DNA of 64,000 nt from Alistipes muris (GTDB lineage: Bacteria; Bacteroidota; Bacteroidia; Bacteroidales; Rikenellaceae): the NCBI RefSeq assembly GCF_943193205.1, contig NZ_CALPDD010000001.1, forward strand, positions 124,001 to 188,000. The letters run 5' to 3'. The position numbers were made by a program, and so were the translations under genes. Below, piece by piece: positions 42,659 to 51,528 of this stretch; positions within the stretch are counted from its first letter, which is position 1; each line of letters starts with the position of its first letter. A model generated the notes under the pieces. The model worked only from the letters and a program-made list of their open reading frames with translations, searched no databases and was not told the DNA's origin.

Positions 42659-45124
42659 ATGAATATCTCCTATAACTGGCTCAAACGCTATGTCGACACC
42701 GGCCTTTCGGCCGAGGAGACGGCGGCCGTGCTCACGGACATCGGGCTCGAAGTCGAGGGCTTCGAGAAAATCGAGACCGTCAAGGGCGGGCTTCGGGGCG
42801 TGGTGGTCGCCGAGGTGCTGACCTGCACCGACCATCCCGATTCCGACCACCTGCACATTACGACCGTCGATGTCGGGGCTGCCGAGCCTTTGCAGATAGT
42901 CTGCGGTGCGGCCAACTGCCGGGCCGGGCTCAAAGTGCTGTGCGCGACCGTCGGCGCTGTGCTCTATCCGGACGGAGGCGACGAGGAGTTCAAAATCAAG
43001 CGCAGCAAAATCCGCGGCGTCGAATCGCTGGGCATGCTTTGCGCCGAGGACGAACTGGGCATCGGAGCGTCGCACGACGGAATCATGGAACTGCCTGCCG
43101 ATGCGCCCGTGGGGATGCCTGCCGGCGAATACCTCCGAATCGAGGACGACTATCTGATTGAAATCGGGCTGACGCCCAACCGCGTGGATGCGGCGTCGCA
43201 TATCGGCGTGGCGCGCGACCTGGCCGCCTATCTGACCAGCCGCGGCCGGAAGACCGAGGTCCGGATGCCCGACGTGTCGGCGTTCGCCCCCGACAACCAC
43301 GATTTGAACATCAAAATCCGTGTGGAGAACACCGAAGCGGCGCCCCGCTATGCCGGAGTGACCGTTACGGGCTGCAAGATAGGTCCGTCGCCCGAGTGGA
43401 TGCAGAACTGCCTGCGTGCCGCGGGAATCAATCCCAAGAACAACTTGGTGGATATTACCAATTTCGTCCTTTTCGAGCTGGGCCAGCCGCTGCATGCGTT
43501 CGATGCCCGCAAGATAGAGGGCGGCGAAGTGGTGGTCCGCACGTGTGCCGAGGGAACGCCGTTCGTGACGCTCGACGGCGTAGAACGCAAACTCACGGCC
43601 GACGACCTGATGATATGTTCGGCCGAACGGCCCATGTGCATAGCCGGAGTTTTCGGCGGGCTGGATTCGGGCATCGGCGACGAGACGGCGGACGTCTTCA
43701 TCGAAAGCGCCTATTTCAACCCGGTGTGGGTGCGCAAGACCGCCAAGCGTTTCGGGCTGAACACCGATTCCTCGTTCCGTTTCGAGCGCGGCGCCGACCC
43801 CAACATGCAGGTCTATGCGGCCAAGCGGGCGGCTCTGCTGATGAAGGAACTGGCCGGCGGCAAGATTTCGAGCGACATCACGGACATCTGCCCCGCCCCG
43901 ATTGCCGACTTCGTTTTCGACCTGTCGTTCGCGCGGGTCAATGCGCTGATAGGCAAGGAAATCCCCGAAGAGACTGTGCGTGCCATCCTCGCGGCGCTCG
44001 AAGTGAAGATACTCGGCGAAAAGGAGGGTGTGCTGACCGTGGCCGTGCCGCCCTATCGGGTCGACGTGCAGCGCGAAGCCGACCTTATCGAAGACATTCT
44101 GCGCATCTACGGTTACAATAACGTGGAGATTCCCACCCGTGTGCGTTCGACCCTCTCCTATGCGCCGCGGCCGGACCGCAGCAAGCTGATGAACATGGCG
44201 GCCGATTTTCTGACGGCCAACGGCTTCACGGAAATCATGTCGAACTCCCTGACCAGGGGCGCCTACTACGAGGGGCTGATCTCCTGCCCGGCGGAACGCT
44301 GCGTGCGGATACTCAATCCGCTGAGCACCGACCTTAACGTCATGCGGCAGACGCTGCTTTTCAACATGCTGGAGGCCGTGGCGCTCAACGCCAACCGCAA
44401 GAACAGCGACCTGCAGCTTTATGAATTCGGCAATTGTTATTTCTACGATGCGGAGAAGCGCACCGACGAAAACCCGTTGGCCGCCTATTCGGAGGAGTAC
44501 CGGCTGGCCGTAGCCGTGACGGGGCTGGCCGTGCCGCAGTCGTGGAACGCCAAGCCCGAAAAGGCGTCGTTCTTCACGCTGCGGGCCGTGGCCGAAAAGC
44601 TGCTGCGCCGCTTCGGGGTGGACATCTATGCCCTCAAAACCGAGAGCTTGCAGAGCGACCTCTACGGCGAGGGGCTTTCGATGTCGCTCGGCAACAGGGA
44701 GCTGCTGCAAATCGGTACGGTGAGCGGCCGCATCCGCCGGATGCTCGACGTCAAGCAGGAGGTTTATTTCATGGAAGTGAACTTCGATGCGCTCGTTCGT
44801 TCGACCAAGAAACACAAGATTGCCGCCGAGGAACTCTCGAAGTTCCCCGAAGTGAAACGCGACCTGGCCCTGCTGGTCGACAAGCAGGTGACGTTTTCGG
44901 CCCTGCGCGACGTCGCTTTCGCTACGGAGCGCAAGCTGTTGAAGAGCGTCGCGCTGTTCGACGTCTACGAGGGCGACAAGCTGCCTGCGGGCAAGAAGTC
45001 CTACGCTTTGAGCTTCATCCTCGAAGACAAGAGCCGCACGCTCGACGAGAAGACTATCGAACGCGTCATGGCCAACCTCGCGGCGCAGTTCGAGAGCCGC
45101 TGCGGCGCTACGGTGCGCAGTTAG
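42659..45124 (+). CDS. pheT: Phenylalanine--tRNA ligase beta subunit
   Basis: 821 aa, full length. Pairs with PheS to charge tRNA-Phe; the alpha subunit is not in the window, as often in Bacteroidales. The N-terminal EMAP-type tRNA-binding domain (VVVAEVLTCTDHPDSDHLHI near 39-58), B3/B4 editing domain (NFVLFELGQPLHAFDARKIE), B5 (EVKILGEKEGVLTVAVPPYR near 445), the catalytic-like core and a C-terminal FDX-ACB domain (FPEVKRDLALLVDKQVTF) are all present. It is followed by a strong terminator. Confidence 0.97.
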   Translation: MNISYNWLKRYVDTGLSAEETAAVLTDIGLEVEGFEKIETVKGGLRGVVVAEVLTCTDHPDSDHLHITTVDVGAAEPLQIVCGAANCRAGLKVLCATVGAVLYPDGGDEEFKIKRSKIRGVESLGMLCAEDELGIGASHDGIMELPADAPVGMPAGEYLRIEDDYLIEIGLTPNRVDAASHIGVARDLAAYLTSRGRKTEVRMPDVSAFAPDNHDLNIKIRVENTEAAPRYAGVTVTGCKIGPSPEWMQNCLRAAGINPKNNLVDITNFVLFELGQPLHAFDARKIEGGEVVVRTCAEGTPFVTLDGVERKLTADDLMICSAERPMCIAGVFGGLDSGIGDETADVFIESAYFNPVWVRKTAKRFGLNTDSSFRFERGADPNMQVYAAKRAALLMKELAGGKISSDITDICPAPIADFVFDLSFARVNALIGKEIPEETVRAILAALEVKILGEKEGVLTVAVPPYRVDVQREADLIEDILRIYGYNNVEIPTRVRSTLSYAPRPDRSKLMNMAADFLTANGFTEIMSNSLTRGAYYEGLISCPAERCVRILNPLSTDLNVMRQTLLFNMLEAVALNANRKNSDLQLYEFGNCYFYDAEKRTDENPLAAYSEEYRLAVAVTGLAVPQSWNAKPEKASFFTLRAVAEKLLRRFGVDIYALKTESLQSDLYGEGLSMSLGNRELLQIGTVSGRIRRMLDVKQEVYFMEVNFDALVRSTKKHKIAAEELSKFPEVKRDLALLVDKQVTFSALRDVAFATERKLLKSVALFDVYEGDKLPAGKKSYALSFILEDKSRTLDEKTIERVMANLAAQFESRCGATVRS

Positions 45125-45145
45125 GCGGCCGATACGTGCAAAAAG

Positions 45146-45180
45146 AACCCCGCAGGCTTCCAGCGAGCCTGCGGGGTTTT
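45146..45180 (+). terminator. Terminator after pheT
   Basis: 13-bp perfect stem AACCCCGCAGGCT/AGCCTGCGGGGTT with a 7-nt loop, then TT. It also faces the convergent hexosaminidase gene. Confidence 0.92.
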
Positions 45181-45184
45181 CGTT

Positions 45185-47332
45185 TTACAGAACCGGCTTG
45201 ATTCGCGGGGGCTGGATGGTCACGTAGGGCGTGCCGTTGCCGTGGCAGGTGGAGACGAGACGTACGGCCTTGATTTTCCGGTCGGGCCGCAGCGTGATGC
45301 TGCCGTTCTCCAGTTCGCCGATATGCACGAAGTTTTGCCCGTCGTAGGAAACTTCGGCGTAGCCGGTCGTTATCTGCGTTTTGGGCAGCTGTTCGTGTCC
45401 GGTCTGGAGGAAGATTTCGCGGCATGACATCGGCTTTGCGAAGGTGTAGAGTACCCAGTCGCCCCGGCGGCAGGCGCGCCGCGTGCGCGCCGGAGCTTTG
45501 TAGGCGGCGGCCTTGGCGAAGGGGACGCGGGGATTTTCGGCCATCGAGGAGGTGACGGTCAGCGCGGGGGCGATGACTCTATAATAGGAGTTGTCCGCCA
45601 CCTGCGGGCTGCGGCCCGTCTTGTAGCGGGTGAAGAAGCGGTAGCGGTGCGGCTCGGCCGTTCGCAGGGGCTTGGTGTAGCGCTTCGGGCGGCCGTCGTC
45701 GACGGTGTAGCAGATTTCCGAATTGTCGTCGGCCGTGGCGGTGAACGTTCCGTTTGCGTAGCGGAGCTGCGGCGGGAAAAGCCGGAAGCCGATGCCCATG
45801 GCGGCCATCCGGTCGTAGTGGTCGGTGACCAGCTCGCGATAGTAACTCTCCCACCCCTCGTCGTTGCCGCTCCATGCCAGGCGCGCCAGGGCGCAGATTC
45901 GCGGAAAACACATGTAATCCATGTAGTCGGGCTTTTCGGGCTCGTGCGAAGTGTAGATTTCGGTCCAGAACGCCCCCTCGAAACCCTCCACGTGGCGCAG
46001 CTGTCTGTCCGAAAAGCCGCGCGCGGCCGGGTCGAATTCGTAGGTCCGGCGGGCGTCGAAAATCGAAGCCCAGCTGTGGCCCTCCTCGCGGAGCGTCTGG
46101 CGCATGTCGAAGTAGAAGCACTCGCTCGGCATGATGACCGTGCGGTAGCCCTTGGCGGTTGCGGCATGGCAGGCGCCGACGCTCGTCCACCCGTGCACGC
46201 GGCTTGCGCGGGTGAACGTACCGCTGGCGGCCGCTTCGTTCCACACGGCCGGACGCTTGCCGCGGGCGGCCAGCATGGCGGCGAGCCGCTCCATGAAATA
46301 GTCTTGCAGCCAGTGCGGGTTGACGGTTCCGAGCCGCTTCATCATCGCCCGGCAGTCGGGACACTTCTTCCATTGCGTCACCTCCACCTCGTCGCCGCCG
46401 ATATGGATGTAGGGCGAGGGGAACAACTCGCAGATTTCGCCGAGGATCTCTTCGAGCAGGGCGTAGTTTTCTTCGCGTGCGACGCACCACGCCGAGCGGT
46501 AGTCGGTCCCGGCCGTCGTGACGGTGTCGGGCGGATAGCTGCAGCGGATTTCGGGACGGACCGAACCGATGCAGCGGCTGTGGCCCGGGAGGTCGATTTC
46601 GGGGATGATTTCGATGTTGCGCAAGGCGGCGTACTCGATGAGCGAGCGCATTTCGTCCTGCGTGTAATAACCGCCGTACTTCTCCGACCATTTGCCGTAG
46701 ACGGGCGCCACGGGCGAATCGCCGCCGCGGAAACCGCCGACTTCGGCCAGCTCGGGGTGCGACTGGATTTGGATGCGCCACCCGTCGTCGTCGGCCAGGT
46801 GGAGGTGGAGCTTGTTGATGTTGTGGTAGGAAAGCAGATTGATAAAACGTTTTAGCATGGGCACTTCCACCCAGGTGCGCGCCACGTCGAGCATCATGCC
46901 GCGGTAGCTGTATTTCGGCCGGTCGGCTGCGATGCCGCAGGCGAGCGCCGTTCCGTCGGGGATGCCCTGCTGTGCGTAGACCTCGGGCGGCAGCAGCCGG
47001 AAAAGGGCCTGCAATCCGTTGAACGCTCCGCCGGGGCTGGTGGCGCCGATGCGGATGTAGTCGGGGGCGATTTCGAGCCGGTACGCTTCCGAGGGCTCGC
47101 CGGGTTCGAGGGTCAGCACAATGGCGCCCGTACCCGTCATCTGCTGCCGGACGGGACGCCCCAGGTATTCGGCCGCATAATGGGCCAGCGGCAGGAGCGC
47201 TTCGTCGGCCGCGAGGGCCGTTGCCGGACCGAAGACGAAGGCACCCTCGCGGGGGATCATCGGGCCGGGAGCGGGCTGTGCCGCCGCCGAAAAGGCGAGA
47301 AACGACAAAAGAAGGAGCAGCGGGGATTTCAT
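45185..47332 (-). CDS. Beta-N-acetylhexosaminidase, GH20
   Basis: 715 aa. Signal peptide MKSPLLLLLSFLAFSAAAQ. A GH20b-like alpha/beta domain precedes the TIM barrel, which begins near YSYRGMMLDVARTW. The catalytic Asp-Glu pair is D314-E315 in IHIGGDEVEVTQWKKC. LHLHLADDDGWRI and EIDLPGHSRCIG are further conserved segments. The C-terminus adds a beta domain with a chitobiase-like and F5/8-type look (YTVDDGRPKRYTKPL; YAEVSYDGQNFVHIGELE). It trims terminal GlcNAc/GalNAc from host or peptidoglycan glycans in the periplasm or outside. It stands alone. Confidence 0.94.
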   Translation of the reverse strand: MKSPLLLLLSFLAFSAAAQPAPGPMIPREGAFVFGPATALAADEALLPLAHYAAEYLGRPVRQQMTGTGAIVLTLEPGEPSEAYRLEIAPDYIRIGATSPGGAFNGLQALFRLLPPEVYAQQGIPDGTALACGIAADRPKYSYRGMMLDVARTWVEVPMLKRFINLLSYHNINKLHLHLADDDGWRIQIQSHPELAEVGGFRGGDSPVAPVYGKWSEKYGGYYTQDEMRSLIEYAALRNIEIIPEIDLPGHSRCIGSVRPEIRCSYPPDTVTTAGTDYRSAWCVAREENYALLEEILGEICELFPSPYIHIGGDEVEVTQWKKCPDCRAMMKRLGTVNPHWLQDYFMERLAAMLAARGKRPAVWNEAAASGTFTRASRVHGWTSVGACHAATAKGYRTVIMPSECFYFDMRQTLREEGHSWASIFDARRTYEFDPAARGFSDRQLRHVEGFEGAFWTEIYTSHEPEKPDYMDYMCFPRICALARLAWSGNDEGWESYYRELVTDHYDRMAAMGIGFRLFPPQLRYANGTFTATADDNSEICYTVDDGRPKRYTKPLRTAEPHRYRFFTRYKTGRSPQVADNSYYRVIAPALTVTSSMAENPRVPFAKAAAYKAPARTRRACRRGDWVLYTFAKPMSCREIFLQTGHEQLPKTQITTGYAEVSYDGQNFVHIGELENGSITLRPDRKIKAVRLVSTCHGNGTPYVTIQPPRIKPVL

Positions 47333-47383
47333 CGGCTGGGGAATTTGTTTTTTGCAAAGTTACTTTTTTCCGGGCGATTTGCT

Positions 47384-47391
47384 TACCTTTG
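47384..47391 (+). promoter_or_regulatory. -7 element TACCTTTG of the mazG operon
   Basis: Consensus match 24 bases before the mazG ATG. It lies in the 83-base divergent gap to the hexosaminidase. Confidence 0.7.
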
Positions 47392-47415
47392 CGGCAAAGA
47401 AATACCTTATATCTT

Positions 47416-48195
47416 ATGGAACAGGATAAAAGGCTTGCGGCCACGGCGCGGCTTCTGGAGGTGATGAACACCCTGCGCCGCGAATGTCCGTGGGACCGCG
47501 AACAGACCTTCGAGTCGCTGCGCAGCAACACCATCGAGGAGACCTACGAACTGGCCGACGCCATTACCGACCGCAACATGGAGGGAATCAAGGAGGAGCT
47601 GGGCGACCTGCTGCTGCATGTGGTTTTCTACTCCAAGCTGGGTGAGGAAGAGGGCCTTTTCGACTATGCCGATGTGGCCGATTCGCTCTGCGACAAACTG
47701 ATATACCGCCATCCGCACGTCTACGGCGACATCCACGCCAATACCCCCGACCAGGTGAAGGAGAACTGGGAAGCGCTCAAACTGCGGAAGAAAAACCGCA
47801 AGAGCGGCACGCTGGGCGGGGTTCCGCGCTCGCTCCCGGCGATGGTCAAGGCCTACCGCGTGGGCGAAAAGGCGGCCGCTACGGGCTTCGACTGGCAGCG
47901 GCGCGAGGAGGTATGGGACAAGGTGCGCGAGGAAGCGGCCGAAGTGGAGGCCGAAATGAAATCGGGGACGCAGGCCGACCTCGAAGCGGAATTCGGCGAC
48001 CTGCTCTTTGCGCTGGTCAACGCCTGCCGTCTCTACGGCGTGGACCCCGAATCGGCCTTGGAGCGAACCAACAAGAAATTCATCCGCCGTTTCAACTGCA
48101 TGGAGGAACAGGCCGCGGCGCAGGGACATGCGCTGCACGAACTTACGCCGGAGCGGATGGAAGAACTTTGGCAGGAAGCAAAAAAGAGAGAATAA
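47416..48195 (+). CDS. mazG: Nucleoside triphosphate pyrophosphohydrolase MazG
   Basis: 259 aa from MEQDKRLAATARLLEVMNTL, with two MazG domains. The first has the ExxE motifs in TIEETYELADAI near residues 38-49 and EELGDLLLHVVFY near 60; the second has REEAAEVEAEMKSG near 175 and EAEFGDLLFALVN. It hydrolyses NTPs to NMP plus PPi, removing damaged nucleotides. The open frame starts 195 bases earlier, inside the hexosaminidase region; the ATG below the -7 box is chosen. The next gene starts 1 base after its stop. Confidence 0.94.
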   Translation: MEQDKRLAATARLLEVMNTLRRECPWDREQTFESLRSNTIEETYELADAITDRNMEGIKEELGDLLLHVVFYSKLGEEEGLFDYADVADSLCDKLIYRHPHVYGDIHANTPDQVKENWEALKLRKKNRKSGTLGGVPRSLPAMVKAYRVGEKAAATGFDWQRREEVWDKVREEAAEVEAEMKSGTQADLEAEFGDLLFALVNACRLYGVDPESALERTNKKFIRRFNCMEEQAAAQGHALHELTPERMEELWQEAKKRE

Positions 48196-48196
48196 G

Positions 48197-48727
48197 ATGG
48201 CGCTTATCCGAAAAATCCGCGGGCACGAACCCGTCGTAGGAGAAAATACCTTTCTGGCCGAAACGGCGGTGCTGCTGGGCGATGTGACCGTGGGCCGCGA
48301 CTGCTCGATCTGGTACAACGCCGTGCTGCGTGGCGACGTCAACAAAATCGTGGTCGGCGACCGCACCAACATCCAGGACGGAGCGGTGCTCCACACCATC
48401 TATGACGGAGCCAAGCACCCGTCGCAGACCATCATCGGCAACGACGTGTCGATAGGCCACAATGCGGTGGTCCACGGCGCACGCATCGGCGACAACTGCC
48501 TGATAGGCATGGGGTCGATACTGCTGGACAATGCGGTGATTCCGTCGGGCTGCATCATCGCTGCGGGGGCGCTGGTGCTCTCCAATGCCCAGCTGGAACC
48601 CAATTCGGTCTATGCGGGCGTTCCGGCCAAAAAGGTCAAGGAGGTGACGCCCGAACAGCGCGACGAAATCATCCGCCGCACGGCGCACGACTACATGCTC
48701 TACGCCTCGTGGTTCAAGGAGGAGTAG
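48197..48727 (+). CDS. Gamma-carbonic anhydrase-like hexapeptide-repeat protein
   Basis: 176 aa, a left-handed beta-helix built of hexapeptide repeats (AVLLGDVTVGRDCSIWYNAV, AVVHGARIGDNCLIGMGSIL). Zinc-ligand histidines in family positions are in AVLHTIYDG, IGHNAVVHG and neighbouring turns. It resembles the YrdA/PaaY branch, where carbonic anhydrase activity varies. The N-terminus MALIRKIRGHEPVVGENTFL is standard for the family. It is second in the mazG operon, 4 bases before the sensor kinase. Confidence 0.88.
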   Translation: MALIRKIRGHEPVVGENTFLAETAVLLGDVTVGRDCSIWYNAVLRGDVNKIVVGDRTNIQDGAVLHTIYDGAKHPSQTIIGNDVSIGHNAVVHGARIGDNCLIGMGSILLDNAVIPSGCIIAAGALVLSNAQLEPNSVYAGVPAKKVKEVTPEQRDEIIRRTAHDYMLYASWFKEE

Positions 48728-48731
48728 GCCG

Positions 48732-50042
48732 ATGCGCTGGCGGACCGAATATCCTGTGCTGCTGAACCTGCTGGTCGCCCTGGCGGTCAGCCTGGTCGTG
48801 AATTTCTCGTACCTGCTGCTGCTGTTGGTCGACCCGAACACCCCTTCGCCGCCGCCCGAGGAGGTGCCGGCGGCCGAAGAATACGAAGCGGGACTGCTGT
48901 GGGTGTCGCCCGACGGTCACGGCTATCTGATCGGCGAAAACGGCGACAGCGTGTACGCGGCCATGTCGCGAATCCGGCGGTTGGGGCTTGCGGACGGCGA
49001 TAGTCTGACGGTGAGCGTCTCGGCTCCGGCATCGGAAGCCGCCCACCCCGTACTGAAAAAGGTGGTGCGGCGCAACGGCGAGGAATTCGACTACGGAGCG
49101 CTTTTCAAACGCCCGTCGGAAAGCGCTGTGCTGACTCTGCAGCTGATTTACTATCTGCTGCTTTCGTTCATCCTGCTGTCGGTCGTCACCCCGGTGCGGT
49201 ACGACTATTCGCGGCGGCGCTTCATCGTGCGCGGCTGCTGGGCCGTGGCTGTAGCCGCGGGGCTCTATTTCCTGGCCCCTGTGACCGAGTGGCGCACGGG
49301 CAGGCTGCTGCCTATTTTCATGGCGCCCCGGATGCTGGACTATGTGCTGCTGCTCAAGTGCTCGTTCGCCGTGGTGGTTTCGCTGCTTTACAGCTGGATA
49401 TATGTGCAGATTTCGCAGCAGCAGGCCGTGGCGATGGAAAACGAACGGCTCAAGAACGAAAATCTGACGACGCGCTACAACATGCTCGTCGGGCAGATCA
49501 ACCCCCACTTCTTTTTCAACTCGCTCAACTCGCTGTCGATGCTCGTGCGCGAGAAACTCGACGACAAGGCGCTCACCTATATAGACCAGCTCTCCTACAC
49601 GTTCCGCTATATCATTCAGAACGGGCAGAGCACGCTGCTTTCGCTCGGCGAGGAACTCGATTTCCTCGAAGCCTACGGCTATCTGTTCAAAATCCGCTAT
49701 GCCGACAAGCTCTTCTTCGACATCGACGTGCCGAAAGAATACCGTTCGTGGCTGCTGCCCGCGCTGTCGCTGCAACCGCTGGTGGGCAACGCGGTGAAAC
49801 ATAACGCCATAACCAAGGCCCATCCGCTCCGTATCAGCGTGCGTGTGGCGGCCGGCTGGCTGGAAGTGTCGAATCCCAAGGCGCCCAAACTGGAACCCGA
49901 GCCCTCGACGGGCATCGGGCTGGAGAACCTGCGCAGCCGGGTGCGGCTGATTACGGGGTGCGAAATAGCAATCGTCGACACCGGGACGGTATTCACCGTG
50001 CGGGTGCCGCTTCAGAAACCCGAGACATGCTCCGTGCGCTGA
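48732..50042 (+). CDS. LytS/YehU-type membrane sensor histidine kinase
   Basis: 436 aa. TM1 is near 8-32, followed by an extracytoplasmic stretch (about 35-130) and three helices between 135 and 222. A coiled-coil linker leads to the His_kinase domain: QINPHFFFNSLNSL with phospho-acceptor His259, then an ATP-binding region with PLVGNAVKHNAI and GIGLENLRSRV. It senses an unknown signal and phosphorylates the LytTR regulator that overlaps its 3' end by 16 bases. The N-terminal periplasmic domain is unusual for the small LytS-like kinases, and no ligand fold is recognised. Confidence 0.9.
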   Translation: MRWRTEYPVLLNLLVALAVSLVVNFSYLLLLLVDPNTPSPPPEEVPAAEEYEAGLLWVSPDGHGYLIGENGDSVYAAMSRIRRLGLADGDSLTVSVSAPASEAAHPVLKKVVRRNGEEFDYGALFKRPSESAVLTLQLIYYLLLSFILLSVVTPVRYDYSRRRFIVRGCWAVAVAAGLYFLAPVTEWRTGRLLPIFMAPRMLDYVLLLKCSFAVVVSLLYSWIYVQISQQQAVAMENERLKNENLTTRYNMLVGQINPHFFFNSLNSLSMLVREKLDDKALTYIDQLSYTFRYIIQNGQSTLLSLGEELDFLEAYGYLFKIRYADKLFFDIDVPKEYRSWLLPALSLQPLVGNAVKHNAITKAHPLRISVRVAAGWLEVSNPKAPKLEPEPSTGIGLENLRSRVRLITGCEIAIVDTGTVFTVRVPLQKPETCSVR

Positions 50043-50788
50043 TTATCGAAGACGAGACCGCGGCGGCGGTCAACCTGCGGGCCGTTCTGCGCGAGACGGC
50101 GCCGGACGTGGAGGTGACGGGAGTGCTCGAAAGCGTGGCCGAGAGCGTGGAGTATCTCCGGAACCATCCGCAGCCTGACCTGCTTTTCATGGACATCCAT
50201 CTGGCCGACGGCGATTCGTTCCGGATTTTCGACGAAGTGGAAATCGCGGCTCCGGTCATCTTCACGACCGCTTACGACCGCTATGCGCTCGAAGCCTTCA
50301 AGGTCAACAGCATCGACTACCTGCTCAAGCCGCTCAAAAGCGCCGACGTGCAGCGGGCCCTTGAAAAACTCCGCCGGCTGACGGGCAGCGAGAGCCGGGC
50401 CTACGGTGCGCGGGTCAAGGCGATGGCGGCCGAACGGCAGGAGACCTTTCTGGTTCATGTGCGCGACCGGATCATTCCGCTGCACCGCGACAAAATCGCC
50501 TACTGCTACACCTCCGACGAAAAAGTGACGGCCTGCGGCTTCGACGGCGAAATCTATCCGCTCGACCGGACGCTGGAAGCATTGCAGGCGCTGCTGCCCG
50601 AAGCCGACTTCTTCCGCGCCAACCGCCAGTTCATCGTTTCGCGCCGTGCCGTCAAAGAAATCGTGGTGTGGTTCGGCAGCCGCCTGTCGCTGTCGCTGCA
50701 AGTCGCGACGCCCGAACGGATCGTCGTTTCCAAAGCCCGCGCACCCGAATTCAAAGCCTGGCTGCGGTCGGCTCAGCCTGCCGAATAG
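50027..50788 (+). CDS. LytTR-family response regulator
   Basis: 253 aa from MLRALIIEDETAAAVNLRAV, overlapping the kinase by 16 bases. The receiver domain has acidic residues in IEDE, phospho-acceptor Asp56 in LLFMDIHLADGD and the conserved Lys in YLLKPLKSADV. The C-terminal LytTR DNA-binding domain spans about 145-250 (FLVHVRDRIIPLHRDKIAYC, ADFFRANRQFIVSRRAVKEI). It probably controls the two genes downstream, whose upstream regions share short motifs with the expected direct-repeat character. Confidence 0.93.
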   Translation: MLRALIIEDETAAAVNLRAVLRETAPDVEVTGVLESVAESVEYLRNHPQPDLLFMDIHLADGDSFRIFDEVEIAAPVIFTTAYDRYALEAFKVNSIDYLLKPLKSADVQRALEKLRRLTGSESRAYGARVKAMAAERQETFLVHVRDRIIPLHRDKIAYCYTSDEKVTACGFDGEIYPLDRTLEALQALLPEADFFRANRQFIVSRRAVKEIVVWFGSRLSLSLQVATPERIVVSKARAPEFKAWLRSAQPAE

Positions 50789-50837
50789 GCGGTTGACCCG
50801 CCGTTCGTGCCGTTTGACCCGGGGTGCCGCCCCGGGT
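50788..50837 (+). promoter_or_regulatory. Direct-repeat motifs and palindrome before the DUF4890-like gene
   Basis: GGCGGTTGACCC (50788-50799), CGTTCGTGCC (50802-50811) and CGTTTGACCC (50811-50820) form imperfect direct repeats about 9-11 bases apart, as expected for LytTR proteins. A perfect palindrome ACCCGGGG/CCCCGGGT (50817-50837) follows, and TACCTTTG at 50852-50859 is a -7 box. Two of these blocks recur before the 51529 gene. Confidence 0.55.
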
Positions 50838-50894
50838 TCTGCGTTTGGCCCTACCTTTGCATCGGAGAACCATAACTTAAAATTCATCAGAGCT

Positions 50895-51335
50895 ATGAAA
50901 CAACGTATTATTGCAGTTGCCGCAGCGCTTTGCCTGCTGGCAGGGTCGGCCGTCTCGGCGCAGAACAACAATCCGAAAAACGGGCGGATGCAGCCCAAGG
51001 AACGCCCCACCGTCGAGCAGATGGCACAGCGTCAGACCGAACGGATGACCCGTGAACTGGGGCTGGACGAGGCGCAGGCCAAGCAAGTCTATGCGCTCAA
51101 TCTGAAACGGATTCAGCGGATGGAAGCCATGCACGCCGAAATGCGCAAGAACCGCCAGGCCGAAGCCGAGCAGATGAAATCGCTGCTGACGACCGACCAG
51201 TTCGTGAAGTGGTCGCAGATGCAGGGCCCCATGCCCGGAGCGCACCGCGGCAAGATGCAGAAGGAGTGCTGCAAGCAGAATAAAGACTGCAAGAGAGCGG
51301 ACAGACCCTGCGACAATAGCCAGCGGGCCCGATAG
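50895..51335 (+). CDS. Secreted DUF4890-like protein
   Basis: 146 aa. Signal peptide MKQRIIAVAAALCLLAGSAV SAQ-type, cleaved after SVSAQ-like SAVSAQ. The mature part is helical and rich in Gln, Met, Lys and Glu: QMAQRQTERMTRELGLDEAQ, LNLKRIQRMEAMHAEMRKNR, LLTTDQFVKWSQM, similar to LTXXQ/Spy chaperone repeats, then a Cys/Lys-rich tail (KECCKQNKDCKRADRPCDN). Spy-like proteins guard envelope proteins; the role here is inferred. It comes 106 bases after lytT with its own promoter and may belong to its regulon. Confidence 0.8.
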   Translation: MKQRIIAVAAALCLLAGSAVSAQNNNPKNGRMQPKERPTVEQMAQRQTERMTRELGLDEAQAKQVYALNLKRIQRMEAMHAEMRKNRQAEAEQMKSLLTTDQFVKWSQMQGPMPGAHRGKMQKECCKQNKDCKRADRPCDNSQRAR

Positions 51336-51405
51336 CGATACGAACCGGCACTTGACGTCCGGCCGCGGCTTCCGAATCTGCCGAAAAGCAGCGAGGGGGC
51401 CGCGG

Positions 51406-51438
51406 CGTTCGTGCCCGGCGGTGGCGGGCGGTTGACCC
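51406..51438 (+). promoter_or_regulatory. Second set of motifs shared with 50788-50811
   Basis: CGTTCGTGCC (51406-51415) and GGCGGTTGACCC (51427-51438) are exact copies of two blocks at 50802-50811 and 50788-50799, here in swapped order and 11 bases apart. They lie about 90 bases before the barrel gene. A weak TAACTTCG box is at 51491. The 193-base gap holds no gene. Confidence 0.55.
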
Positions 51439-51528
51439 CTCTTTTTGGGCGATTCGCCCTGCCGCCGGTGGAAGTCCGGCCAAAATAAGTTAACTTCGCG
51501 CTGCGAAAATTGCGTTACCCGATTCAAG

